Part shown: piece after piece, positions 1 to 8,070 of the stretch
Position numbering within the stretch: the stretch's first letter is position 1
How the letters are laid out: each line of letters opens with the position of its first letter
Source: Gammaproteobacteria bacterium
GTDB lineage: Bacteria > Pseudomonadota > Gammaproteobacteria > Chromatiales > Chromatiaceae
Reading direction: 5' to 3'
DNA: 64,000 nt
NCBI GenBank assembly: GCA_020445255.1
Contig: JAGRGY010000016.1
Span: 62,001-126,000 of the forward strand
Position numbers and translations under genes: made by a program
Notes under the pieces: model-generated
The model's database searches: none
Seen by the model: the letters and a program-made list of their open reading frames with translations, nothing else
Told to the model about the DNA's origin: nothing

Positions 1-741
1 CTGTTCGACCAGATGTTCACACGCCCTGCCGAGGATTTCTTCGGCCAGCGCGACCGCGGTGCCGAGCGCAGTGCGGACCTGTATGCATCGAGCACACGCA
101 TGGAGCAGGCGCGCAGTTCCATGATGCAGGCGCAATCGGAGATCCGCGCGATCGACGCCAAGCTTCGCGATGCGAAGAGCCTGGCGCCGTTCGACGGCGT
201 GATCATGGAGAAGTTCGTCGAAGAGGGAGACACGGTCCAACCGGGCCAGCCCCTGCTGAAGTTTGCCGACGTAACCTGGCTGCAGATCGAGATGGATGTC
301 CCGGCCCGCCTTGCGCAGGGCCTGCAGCCGATGAGCGTGCTGCAGAACGCGGCGACATTCGACGACCACCCGGAGCCTGTGGCCGTGCGCGTCGCACAGA
401 TCTTTCCGATGGCCGACGTGCAGCGGCACACGATAAAGGTGAAATTCGACATACCGCAGGGGGTGTCGAAACCGGGCATGTACGCACGTGTGCTGATTCC
501 CGATACCTCGGGTCCCAACAACAGCCAGCTGCCGGTGATCCCGAGTACGGCGATTCGCTACCGCGGCAGCCTGCCGGTGGTGTACATCCAGAACGAACAG
601 GGGGCGCCCGAATTGCGCATGATCCGCCAGGGCAAACAGCTGGACAACGGCATGACCATGGTGTTGTCGGGGATCGCGCCGGGAGACCGCGTGTATCCCA
701 ATCCCGGACCGGACATCATGAGCAGGAGCCGCGGCGAGTAG
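1..741 (+). CDS. RND efflux periplasmic adaptor (membrane fusion protein), 5'-truncated
   Basis: This is the C-terminal part of an HlyD/AcrA-type adaptor that links an inner-membrane RND pump to an outer-membrane channel. The reading frame is open to the first base of the window, so the signal peptide and first barrel strands lie outside; an internal Met at position 13 is unlikely to be the true start. The visible part has the end of the alpha-hairpin (residues after Met13 rich in Ala, Gln and Arg), then the lipoyl-like stretch around LAPFDGVIMEKFVEEGDTV, and the beta-barrel and membrane-proximal domains. The permease gene follows 69 bases downstream on the same strand, the normal adaptor-pump order. 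Family assignment is secure; the substrate cannot be read from sequence. Confidence 0.9.
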   Translation: MFDQMFTRPAEDFFGQRDRGAERSADLYASSTRMEQARSSMMQAQSEIRAIDAKLRDAKSLAPFDGVIMEKFVEEGDTVQPGQPLLKFADVTWLQIEMDVPARLAQGLQPMSVLQNAATFDDHPEPVAVRVAQIFPMADVQRHTIKVKFDIPQGVSKPGMYARVLIPDTSGPNNSQLPVIPSTAIRYRGSLPVVYIQNEQGAPELRMIRQGKQLDNGMTMVLSGIAPGDRVYPNPGPDIMSRSRGE

Positions 742-810
742 TGCCCGGCGCCGGCCGTCGATCCGAGCGGTCGGTCGCGACAGCAGCGTAACGGAATCTA
801 GAACAGACCC

Positions 811-3800
811 ATGAGCGATCTCGAGCAGCGTCCGCCGGGCGGATCCGATTCCGCCAATCACCCGCCGGTCAATCTCGGTATGGCCGGGGCCATGGCGAAG
901 TTCTTCATCAACTCGCCGCTGTCGCCGCTGCTCTATCTGGCGATGCTGATGCTCGGCATCCTCGGTCTGCTGGCGACGCCGCGCCAGGAGGACCCGCAGA
1001 TCTCGGTGCCGATGGTCGACCTGATCGTGCAGTACCCGGGTGCAGAACCGGAGCAGGTCGCATCGTTGGCGGTGCAGCCGCTCGAACGGATCATGTACGA
1101 GATCCAGGGCGTCGATCACGTCTACTCGGCCAGCCAACGTGGCATGGGAATCGTCACGGTCCAGTTCGACGTCGGCGAGGACATGGAGCCGTCGCTGGTC
1201 AAGGTCAACGACAAGCTCGATTCCAACATGGACCGCATACCGCCGGGGGTGATGCCTCCGCTGGTAAAAGCCAAGGGCATCGACGACGTGCCGGTCGTCA
1301 CGCTGACCCTTTGGTCGGAAAAGGACTACAACGGTGACGGTATCCCCGACGTCGACGATTCGCAGCTGCGGCGGCTGGCGCAGTCGGTGCTGCAGAACAT
1401 CAAGGAGATCCCCGAGACCGGCAACAGCTTCGTCGTCGGCGGGCGCGCCGAGCAGGTCACGGTCGAGGTTTACCCGGAGCGCCTGGCGGGGTATGGCCTG
1501 AGCCTGGGGCAGGTCGCGCAGGCGATCAAGGCCAGCAACGTCGAGCAGCAGATGGGTGGTGTCGAATCCGGCGGCACGCACATGATGGTCGTGTCCGGTG
1601 CCTTCCTCGAGACCGTCGACGACATCAACCGTCTGCAGGTTGGCAGTCACAATGGCGTCCCTGTGTACGTGCACGATGTCGCCGAAGTGCGCCAGGGGCC
1701 GGAAGACGCGTCGCAGACCGTGGCCTACTACACGGGTGCAGCGAGCGATGATCCGGATCGGGCAATCAGTGTGCCGGCGGTGACGATCGCGGTCGCCAAG
1801 AAAAAGGGCACCAATGGCGTCAAGGTTGCAGAGGCCATACTGCAGCGCGTCGAGGGGTTGCGCGGCCGGCTGATCCCCAACGACGTCAACGTCAGCGTCA
1901 CGCGTAACTACGGCAAGACCGCGCAGCAGAAGGTCAACGACCTGATCTTCAAGCTGTTCATCGCGACGATGTTCGTGTTCTTCCTCGTCTGGATTGCGTT
2001 CCGCGCGCTCAAGCCGGCTTTCGTCGTGCTGTTCGTCGTGCCCGTCGTCCTGCTGTTCACGATATTGTGCGCGATGCTGCTCGACTTCACGATCGACAGG
2101 GTCTCGCTGTTTGCGCTGATCTTCTCGATCGGCATCCTGGTCGATGACGCGATCGTCGTCGTCGAGAACATCTACCGGCGCTGGCTCGAGAAGGGGCAGA
2201 CCGACATGGCGACGGCGATCGACGCTGTGCGTGAAGTCGGTAACCCGACCATCCTCGCGACGCTGACGGTCATCGGCGCATTGCTGCCGATGGGTGCGGT
2301 CACCGGCATGATGGGGCCGTATATGCTGCCGATACCGGTGCTCGGTTCGGTCGCGATGGGGATCTCCCTGTTCGCGGCATTCGTGTTCACGCCGTGGTTC
2401 GCGATCCACGGCATGTTCCGCCCAACCATGCATTACCTCGAAACGGCGGAGAAGCGCGAGCTCCGCGAGGCCGAGTGGCTCGAGGGGCTGTATCGCCGCA
2501 TCCTGATGCCGATGATCCTGGACCGGCGCAAGGCGCGCCTGTTCCGGCTCGCGATGTGGGCTGCCTTGCTCGTGATGTGTTCGTTCTTCTACTTCAAATG
2601 GGTGGCGGTCAAGATGCTGCCACTCGACAACAAACCGGAGTTTTCGGTCGTGCTCGACATGCCGGAGGGCACGCCGCTCGCCGATACCGGCAACATGGCG
2701 CACGTGATCGCCGAACGGCTCAGGCGCATGCCCGAGGTGACGGCCGCACAGATTTATGTCGGCACCGCGCGACCGTTCGATTTCAACGGCATGGTGCGTC
2801 ATTACTACATGCGGCAGGCGTCCTGGCAGGCCGAGGTGCAGGTCCAGTTGCTGGACAAGAACCGGCGTCATCGCTCGAGCCACGAGATCGCCGTCGACGC
2901 GCGCCAACAGATAAAGGACCTGGTCGAGGGCACCCGTGCGCGTTTCTCGGTCGTCGAGATGCCGCCCGGACCGCCAGTCCTGCAGTCGGTCGTTGCCGAG
3001 GTGCATGGTCCCGACCCGGACACCCGCCGTCAGGTGGCCAAGGACCTGACCGACATCTTTGCGCAGACCCAGAGTCTGCGTGACGTCGACAACTACATGC
3101 GCGAACCGTACGACTACTGGCATTTCGAGGTCGACAACGAAAAGGCGCAGCGGCGTGGCATAACCGTCGAAGACATCAACCGCGAACTCGCGATGGCGCT
3201 CGGCGGCTACGTGCTCGGCGACGTCAAGCAGCGCGCCGGGCACGAGCCGGTCAACATCGTGATCCAGGTGCCGCTCGCGGAGCGTTCGCAGATCAACCGG
3301 CTCGGCGACATCCTGGTGCAGTCACCGCTGACCGGCGTCGGGGTTCCACTGCGCGAACTCGGGGTGTTCGAACGTCGCACCGAGGCGGACATCATCTACA
3401 ACAAGGACCTCCGCCCGGTCGAGTACGTCGTCGCCGACGTCGGTGGCCGACTGGCTGCGCCGATCTACGGGATGCTGCAGGTCGAAGACAAGCTGATGGA
3501 ACTGGGCTGCAAGACGCCCGACGGCGTTCACCTGTGCGATCACATCTATTACACCGGACCGCCGCCTGACGACAGCCTGTCGGCGATCGAATGGGCCGGT
3601 GAGTGGACCGTCACCTATGAAACCTTCCGCGACATGGGCATCGCGTTTGGCGCCGCGCTGATACTGATCTATATCCTCGTCGTGTGGGAGTTCGGCAATT
3701 TCCGCATTCCCGGCCTGATCATGGCGCCGATCCCATTGACCCTGCTCGGGATCATTCCCGCGCACACGCTGTTTTTCCAGATGGGTTGGGGTGGCGAGTT

Positions 3801-4878
3801 TACCGCGACATCGATGATCGGCTGGATCGCGCTGGCCGGTATCATCGTGCGCAACTCGATCCTGCTCGTGGACTTTTCGGTGCACCGTATCCAGGAGGGT
3901 GACTCGGTGGTCGATGCCGTGATCACGGCGTGTAAGACGCGTACCCGGCCCATTCTGATCACGGCGCTGGCACTGGTGTGCGGTTCATCGGTGATCTTTT
4001 TCGATCCGATCTTCCAGGGTATGGCGATCTCGCTGGCGTCCGGCGTGTTGGTGTCGACGCTGCTGACACTGGTCGTCATTCCGCTTGGCTGTGTTGCGGC
4101 GGCAGATTCCCTGTGTGCGGTCGCCGGGACCCAGTGCCGCAAGTTCTCGCGTGGGCAGGAACCCGACGGCGGCCCGGACGGCCCCGGCGGTGGCGGCGGC
4201 ACCGGAAGGCGTCGTGCGGGCGATCCCCTGTGGGTCAAGGCGTGGGGTGGATTTGCCAGTGTGTTGTTCACGACCATTGGTGCGGTGGTCGCGCTCGTGC
4301 GCATGACCGCGGGATTGTTCAGGCGCGGTCCCCGGACGGCCAGGCCTCCATCCGCCGAGACAGCTGCGGCGCGCCAGGGCGGCGCGAATGTGTCTGTGCA
4401 GAAAGAAAAAGTCGTGCGCCCTGCGGCGAATTCGACCACCGGGGCCCGGCGCGTATCTGCAACCGAGCGCGCCCGGGTGAGGCGCGCGGATGCGTCCGCC
4501 GAGCGTCCGCCGTCGAAGGCGACTGATTCCAGGAAACGAAAGCCGACACCGGCGGCCAAGGACACTCCGCGACCCGTGGCGGCGAGCCGGCCGGTCACGC
4601 AAGACGTCGCCTCGGTGGCCAAAACGGCTGCGCAGGCCGCCGCGACGGTCCCGGCGAAAACGGTCGCGCGGAAGGCGGTCGCGAAAAAGGCTGCCCCGCG
4701 CAAGGAGGAACCTCAGAAGGCACAGACAGCCCCGGCCGAGAAGAAAACCGCGTCATCCACCAACCAGCCGTCGCCTGCGATTCGGCCGAAGGTGGCGGGT
4801 AATCGCAAGAAAGCTTCAGGAAGGCGGGGTATCCAGTTGAAAACTCTCGGAAAAACTGGCGGGGACGGGCTAAACTAG
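811..4878 (+). CDS. RND efflux permease with long Ala/Lys-rich C-terminal tail
   Basis: Proton-driven inner-membrane pump of the AcrB/HAE1 superfamily, 1355 aa against about 1020-1050 for the family. The core has the usual N-terminal transmembrane helix (near residues 33-55), two large periplasmic porter loops and helix bundles including the stretch FSIGILVDDAIVVVENI (TM4 motif with paired Asp). Two additions stand out. A DYNGDGIPDVDD loop near residues 172-183 looks like a dockerin/EF-hand-type calcium loop in the first porter domain. After about residue 1090 there is a Gly/Pro-rich linker, an extra hydrophobic stretch near 1141-1165 and a roughly 180-residue low-complexity tail dominated by Ala, Lys, Arg, Pro and Thr. 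It forms an operon with the upstream adaptor. Function of the core is clear; substrate and tail role are unknown. Confidence 0.9.
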   Translation: MSDLEQRPPGGSDSANHPPVNLGMAGAMAKFFINSPLSPLLYLAMLMLGILGLLATPRQEDPQISVPMVDLIVQYPGAEPEQVASLAVQPLERIMYEIQGVDHVYSASQRGMGIVTVQFDVGEDMEPSLVKVNDKLDSNMDRIPPGVMPPLVKAKGIDDVPVVTLTLWSEKDYNGDGIPDVDDSQLRRLAQSVLQNIKEIPETGNSFVVGGRAEQVTVEVYPERLAGYGLSLGQVAQAIKASNVEQQMGGVESGGTHMMVVSGAFLETVDDINRLQVGSHNGVPVYVHDVAEVRQGPEDASQTVAYYTGAASDDPDRAISVPAVTIAVAKKKGTNGVKVAEAILQRVEGLRGRLIPNDVNVSVTRNYGKTAQQKVNDLIFKLFIATMFVFFLVWIAFRALKPAFVVLFVVPVVLLFTILCAMLLDFTIDRVSLFALIFSIGILVDDAIVVVENIYRRWLEKGQTDMATAIDAVREVGNPTILATLTVIGALLPMGAVTGMMGPYMLPIPVLGSVAMGISLFAAFVFTPWFAIHGMFRPTMHYLETAEKRELREAEWLEGLYRRILMPMILDRRKARLFRLAMWAALLVMCSFFYFKWVAVKMLPLDNKPEFSVVLDMPEGTPLADTGNMAHVIAERLRRMPEVTAAQIYVGTARPFDFNGMVRHYYMRQASWQAEVQVQLLDKNRRHRSSHEIAVDARQQIKDLVEGTRARFSVVEMPPGPPVLQSVVAEVHGPDPDTRRQVAKDLTDIFAQTQSLRDVDNYMREPYDYWHFEVDNEKAQRRGITVEDINRELAMALGGYVLGDVKQRAGHEPVNIVIQVPLAERSQINRLGDILVQSPLTGVGVPLRELGVFERRTEADIIYNKDLRPVEYVVADVGGRLAAPIYGMLQVEDKLMELGCKTPDGVHLCDHIYYTGPPPDDSLSAIEWAGEWTVTYETFRDMGIAFGAALILIYILVVWEFGNFRIPGLIMAPIPLTLLGIIPAHTLFFQMGWGGEFTATSMIGWIALAGIIVRNSILLVDFSVHRIQEGDSVVDAVITACKTRTRPILITALALVCGSSVIFFDPIFQGMAISLASGVLVSTLLTLVVIPLGCVAAADSLCAVAGTQCRKFSRGQEPDGGPDGPGGGGGTGRRRAGDPLWVKAWGGFASVLFTTIGAVVALVRMTAGLFRRGPRTARPPSAETAAARQGGANVSVQKEKVVRPAANSTTGARRVSATERARVRRADASAERPPSKATDSRKRKPTPAAKDTPRPVAASRPVTQDVASVAKTAAQAAATVPAKTVARKAVAKKAAPRKEEPQKAQTAPAEKKTASSTNQPSPAIRPKVAGNRKKASGRRGIQLKTLGKTGGDGLN

Positions 4879-4942
4879 AAATCAGGCGCCATGACCGCGC
4901 AGGCGACGTGCCGTTGCGCGGTCAGCAACCGGGAGGACGATC

Positions 4943-5512
4943 TTGGTCGCGCGACTGTTTTCTGGACTGCTGACAGCGGTGCTGTTGTGGCTCGTGCCAC
5001 CGGCGTTTGCGCCGCTGTCGGCGGCACAGGCAGCGAATTACGCCTGGCAGTCCGCACCACAGGTCTCCAAGCGCCTGCAGTTCCGACCCCTGTCGCACCT
5101 CGCCGCGGACCGAAGCGCAGACCCCGGCCTGCGGGTCGCCGGCAAAAGCCGGCAGCATGCGGCGGCGCCGCGTGCAGCAAGCCGGGGCTCCATCGTGCTG
5201 GGCGACAGGGCCGGCGCGCGCAAGGCTGTGCCGATCACCCGCGGACAGGAACTCGGACTGCGGTTTCGGCCGGACGAGGCCGAATCGCCCTATGCCCAGG
5301 GCAGCGGCCTGCCTGCGCAGTCCGACGGTGGCGCCTCGTCGACAACCGACCAGTCCCAGTTCCGGCCAACCCAGCCGCGCCGGCGCAAGACCTACGAGGA
5401 ACTGCAGGCAGAGGAGTGGCAGCAGCAGGCGATGCCGCCGCTGCCGTATCCCCCGTTGCCGCCGGCGCCGATGATGCCACCGACACCCGTGCCGCCGTGG
5501 CCGATCTGGTGA
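4943..5512 (+). CDS. Secreted FRP-motif protein A (hypothetical)
   Basis: I do not recognise a family. The 189-aa product starts at a TTG with a strong Shine-Dalgarno (GGGAGGA, 5 bases upstream) and opens with a clear Sec signal peptide (Arg4, then hydrophobic residues 5-23, likely cut after an AQA near residue 30). The mature part is basic, low in complexity and has three spaced copies of a Phe-Arg-Pro motif (LQFRP, LRFRP, SQFRP). It ends in a Pro-rich run with Met, Tyr and a final PPWPIW. No Cys is present. It is the first of three consecutive secreted proteins sharing the motif. It follows the RND permease by 64 bases, so it may be read from that operon. Exported location is well supported; function is unknown. 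Confidence 0.7.
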   Translation: MVARLFSGLLTAVLLWLVPPAFAPLSAAQAANYAWQSAPQVSKRLQFRPLSHLAADRSADPGLRVAGKSRQHAAAPRAASRGSIVLGDRAGARKAVPITRGQELGLRFRPDEAESPYAQGSGLPAQSDGGASSTTDQSQFRPTQPRRRKTYEELQAEEWQQQAMPPLPYPPLPPAPMMPPTPVPPWPIW

Positions 5513-5668
5513 TGCCTTCGACAAGGGGGGGCTGATCGCGCGATACCGGCGGCCCACCTGCATTGCCTGCCGATGCCCACGCCGCGGCGTTGTGGACACA
5601 TTTCGTAAGTGGCTGAAAGCCAAGCTGCGTCGCCATTCCTAAACGCGCGATGCACAGGCCATGCACAG

Positions 5669-5701
5669 TTTTTCACAGCACTATCCCCAGCCTTGTCCAC
5701 A
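5669..5701 (+). promoter_or_regulatory. DnaA-box-like sites upstream of FRP protein B promoter
   Basis: TTTTTCACA at 5669-5677 fits the relaxed DnaA box TTWTNCACA. TTGTCCACA at 5693-5701 differs from TTATCCACA at one base. Weaker relatives (two TGCACAG repeats at 5651-5667 and TGTGGACA near 5593-5600) lie just upstream. All sit in the 276-base gap between FRP proteins A and B, directly ahead of the sigma70 promoter. They could be binding sites that tie expression to DnaA, or chance matches; no replication gene is nearby to argue for an origin. Confidence 0.3.
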
Positions 5702-5712
5702 ATATGTTGTGA

Positions 5713-5740
5713 TTGACATGTCAACATGTCCGTATATATT
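5713..5740 (+). promoter_or_regulatory. sigma70 promoter with -35 inside a palindrome
   Basis: TTGACA (5713-5718), 16 bases, then TATATT (5735-5740) is close to the consensus sigma70 promoter. The -35 is the left half of the perfect 12-base palindrome TTGACATGTCAA (5713-5724), so a dimeric regulator bound there would occlude RNA polymerase. Transcription would begin near 5747 and support the ATG at 5789 of FRP protein B rather than the upstream in-frame ATG at 5726, which lies within the promoter. Confidence 0.65.
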
Positions 5741-5788
5741 GTGATGAACGCGGGGCGCTGCGACTTGTGGCGTCGCACAGGGGGGAAA

Positions 5789-6370
5789 ATGATCAAACGG
5801 ACAGCGCCCGTGGGCGAGGCCTACAGTCTGGCGGGTTTGGTCATGGTGGTTCTGCTTGCCTCGCAGCCCGCGGTCGCGGCATCAGGTGGATCGCAGACGC
5901 ACGCGTCTCCAACGGCGAAGCGGGTATTCTTCCGTCCCGTCACCGCAACGGCGCGGCAGACGGCTTCATTGCGCTGGCGGCCGCACAGAATGGTGCGCCA
6001 GGCCGCCCACGGCACGCGTCCCGCCGGTCGGCTCGCCTACCCGCTGGGTCTGCCGGCACCTGCTCCGGGGACGAGTTTTTCAATCGTCCCCCGAGGCGTG
6101 CCGTTGAACAGTGACGCCATGGGCAGAAGGTTCCGGCCACACGATCCGGCGACGCCGTCGGACGAGACGGCCAAGCAACTCCCCCCGCCGGTGGCCGAGA
6201 CCCGGGAATCGCGTTTCCGACCGGCATCGACCCGGCACAAACAGCCGTACGAGCGGACGTCATCTGCCTACACGGCGACATTCAAACCCTATCCCTATGC
6301 GTATGCGGCGCAACGCTATGTTCCGGCGCCGCCCTACCTGCCCTACGGCAGCTATTGGCCAGTGCGCTGA
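5789..6370 (+). CDS. Secreted FRP-motif protein B (hypothetical)
   Basis: Unrecognised 193-aa exported protein. The start at 5789 gives a typical signal peptide (Lys3, Arg4, hydrophobic core about residues 14-26, likely cleavage after AVAA) and lies downstream of the predicted promoter; the in-frame ATG at 5726 would add an untranscribed prefix. The mature chain is basic and low-complexity and carries the motif as FFRP, LRWRP, RRFRP and SRFRP, plus a related TFKPYP near the end. The C-terminal 35 residues are rich in Tyr and Pro and finish SYWPVR. It has no Cys. It shares motif, composition and export signal with its two neighbours, which suggests divergent members of one repeat family. Function is unknown. 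Confidence 0.7.
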   Translation: MIKRTAPVGEAYSLAGLVMVVLLASQPAVAASGGSQTHASPTAKRVFFRPVTATARQTASLRWRPHRMVRQAAHGTRPAGRLAYPLGLPAPAPGTSFSIVPRGVPLNSDAMGRRFRPHDPATPSDETAKQLPPPVAETRESRFRPASTRHKQPYERTSSAYTATFKPYPYAYAAQRYVPAPPYLPYGSYWPVR

Positions 6371-6459
6371 CCAGGGGACAACCTGCGCCATGCCGAGGGC
6401 ATCGGGCACGCGCGATGCGGTGCCCCGGCGGGCGACACAGAATTGAGACGAGGTTCAGC

Positions 6460-7410
6460 ATGAGAAGTAAAGTGCACGTGGTGATATTGAGCGGTGCGAT
6501 GATCATCGGCTGCGGGTTTGCGTCGGGTGTGGCGGCGCAGGGATTTGGCCCGCAATGGCGTCCGGCGACTGAATTCGGTGCGTCGCCCGCCGGTCAGCTG
6601 CGGGCGCGACGGGTCGCCAACGTGCCGTCGTTCCGGCCGCGGACCGCGCGCCTCGCACAACGGTTCGCTGAAGTTCGCCGCGACGCCCGACGCCCCCTGT
6701 ACACCGAGTTCGATCCGGCGGTTGCCTGGCAGGCGCCGGCGCCTGCCTACCGTGGCTACCCGGTGCCGCCAGTCGGCCCGAGCCCAAGCTACGCCTCGCC
6801 AGGCTGGCCGATGGCACCGATGTGGGGAGCGAATCCGTTCGGCGTGATGTCGCAGACCTGGCCGAATCCGATGCAGATGTTCGCGAACCAGTACGCCTGG
6901 CGTCCGGTCAATGAGCCCTGGAATGCCTACCCGCCAGTCGCGTACCCACCGGTCGCGTATCCACCAGTCGCCCGCCGTTTCGAGGGGTTGCCGCCGTCCC
7001 AGCCGCTGGCGTCGTCGCAGGCGTTTGAACCGGCTCCGGTTGCCGGTATTCCCCGTGCGCCTGCCTTTGAACGCTGGCGTCCCGTTGCGCCCGCTGCCGC
7101 GCCTCGGTTCGCCTACGCACCGCCAGGGTGGGCGCGTGCAGCGGTGCCTGGCTACCGTGCCCCGATGCCTCCGTTCGGGAATCGGGTCGCCGCCGCAGGT
7201 CCCTGGCAGCTGCGACCGGTGCCCGGTACCTTCGCCAATCCTGCGAACACGCCGGGTTTCCGTCCGGCGAATTATGGTCAGAGCACACGTAACGCCTACC
7301 TGGCGTCGGAGTCGACGGCCGAACAGAAGCGCAGTACAGGACTTCCCGGCTGGGTCACGACGTTCGACGAAGGAGGCGCTTCGGTCTGCTCTTGGTGCAG
7401 TGGATCCTGA
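6460..7410 (+). CDS. Secreted FRP-motif protein C, Pro/aromatic-rich (hypothetical)
   Basis: Unrecognised 316-aa exported protein. ATG at 6460 has a GAGG ribosome site about 6 bases upstream and gives a signal peptide with cleavage probably after GVAAQ (near residue 27); an in-frame ATG at 6355 overlaps the previous gene and is not preferred. The mature protein repeats aromatic/aliphatic-Arg-Pro motifs: QWRP, SFRP, AWRP, RWRP, QLRP, GFRP. It is packed with Pro, Ala, Trp, Tyr and Met and includes three tandem YPPVA units. It ends in CSWCSGS, a CxxC-like pair at the extreme C-terminus. A ParA-like gene follows 18 bases later, so transcription is probably shared. Composition suggests an extended, possibly surface or cell-wall-associated polymer; this is inference. 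Confidence 0.7.
   Translation: MRSKVHVVILSGAMIIGCGFASGVAAQGFGPQWRPATEFGASPAGQLRARRVANVPSFRPRTARLAQRFAEVRRDARRPLYTEFDPAVAWQAPAPAYRGYPVPPVGPSPSYASPGWPMAPMWGANPFGVMSQTWPNPMQMFANQYAWRPVNEPWNAYPPVAYPPVAYPPVARRFEGLPPSQPLASSQAFEPAPVAGIPRAPAFERWRPVAPAAAPRFAYAPPGWARAAVPGYRAPMPPFGNRVAAAGPWQLRPVPGTFANPANTPGFRPANYGQSTRNAYLASESTAEQKRSTGLPGWVTTFDEGGASVCSWCSGS
6928..6972 (+). repeat. Three tandem 15-bp repeats encoding YPPVA
   Basis: Three adjacent 15-base units (6928-6942, 6943-6957, 6958-6972) each encode Tyr-Pro-Pro-Val-Ala and differ only at silent positions. The silent differences suggest selection on the peptide rather than a recent duplication. Confidence 0.8.
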
Positions 7411-7428
7411 CAGCCGTCCAATGCCGAC

Positions 7429-8064
7429 ATGATCACGGTAATCGGCAGCCTGAAGGGCGGATCCGGCAAGAGCACCGTCACCTTCAATCTGGCGGTGTGG
7501 TTGGCGCTGGCCGAACGGCGCGTGGCCGTGATCGACGCCGATCCCCAGGCCACGCTGACCGATGTGCTGGAGGTGCGGCGCGAGGAGGGATTCGAGCCGG
7601 GTGTGGTGCGCTTGGCAACCACGGCGCTGACCGACAAGGCACTTCGCGAGCAGTACAGCGAGGTGTTGATCGACGTCGGCACGTCGTCGATGGACAACTT
7701 CCGCCACGCGCTCGCCATCGCCGACCGGGTTGTGGTGCCGGTGCCGCCGAGTCAGGCCGACATCTGGTCGACACAGCGCTTTCTGCGCTATCTCGGTTCG
7801 ATCGAGCGCAAACGACCGCCCGAGGTGCTCGGTTTCATCAACCGCGCAGACACACACCGGGCCGTGAGGGAATCCGACGAGGCCGCCGCGGCTCTGGTGT
7901 CGTTGCCGGGTATCCGGTACCTGAAGCCGCGGCTCGCCCAGCGTACCGTGTTCCGACGCTCGTTCAGTGAGGGTTTGACGGTCTTCGAACAGGAGCCTCG
8001 TGGCAAAGGTGCCGCGGAGTGGAATGCGTTGGCGGCTGTGCTGTACGCCGATGTTCTCGGCTGA
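7429..8064 (+). CDS. ParA/MinD-family ATPase
   Basis: The 211-aa protein begins with the deviant Walker A motif KGGSGKST (residues 9-16), which has the signature lysine of ParA/MinD/BcsQ ATPases. It also has the switch stretch VIDADPQ (about residues 34-40) and LIDVG (near 84). It is short, with no N-terminal DNA-binding helix-turn-helix and no obvious C-terminal amphipathic MinD-type helix. There is no parB gene beside it. Such orphan ParA proteins usually position protein cargo rather than segregate DNA. It sits 18 bases after FRP protein C and 6 bases before a membrane TPR protein, so these are likely its functional partners. ATPase family is secure; cargo is inferred only from context. 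Confidence 0.85.
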   Translation: MITVIGSLKGGSGKSTVTFNLAVWLALAERRVAVIDADPQATLTDVLEVRREEGFEPGVVRLATTALTDKALREQYSEVLIDVGTSSMDNFRHALAIADRVVVPVPPSQADIWSTQRFLRYLGSIERKRPPEVLGFINRADTHRAVRESDEAAAALVSLPGIRYLKPRLAQRTVFRRSFSEGLTVFEQEPRGKGAAEWNALAAVLYADVLG

Positions 8065-8070
8065 TCCGTC

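Noticed and set aside
5590..5740. A chromosomal replication origin
   Set aside because: Two to four DnaA-like sites are too few, and dnaA, dnaN, gidA or rpmH are not nearby.
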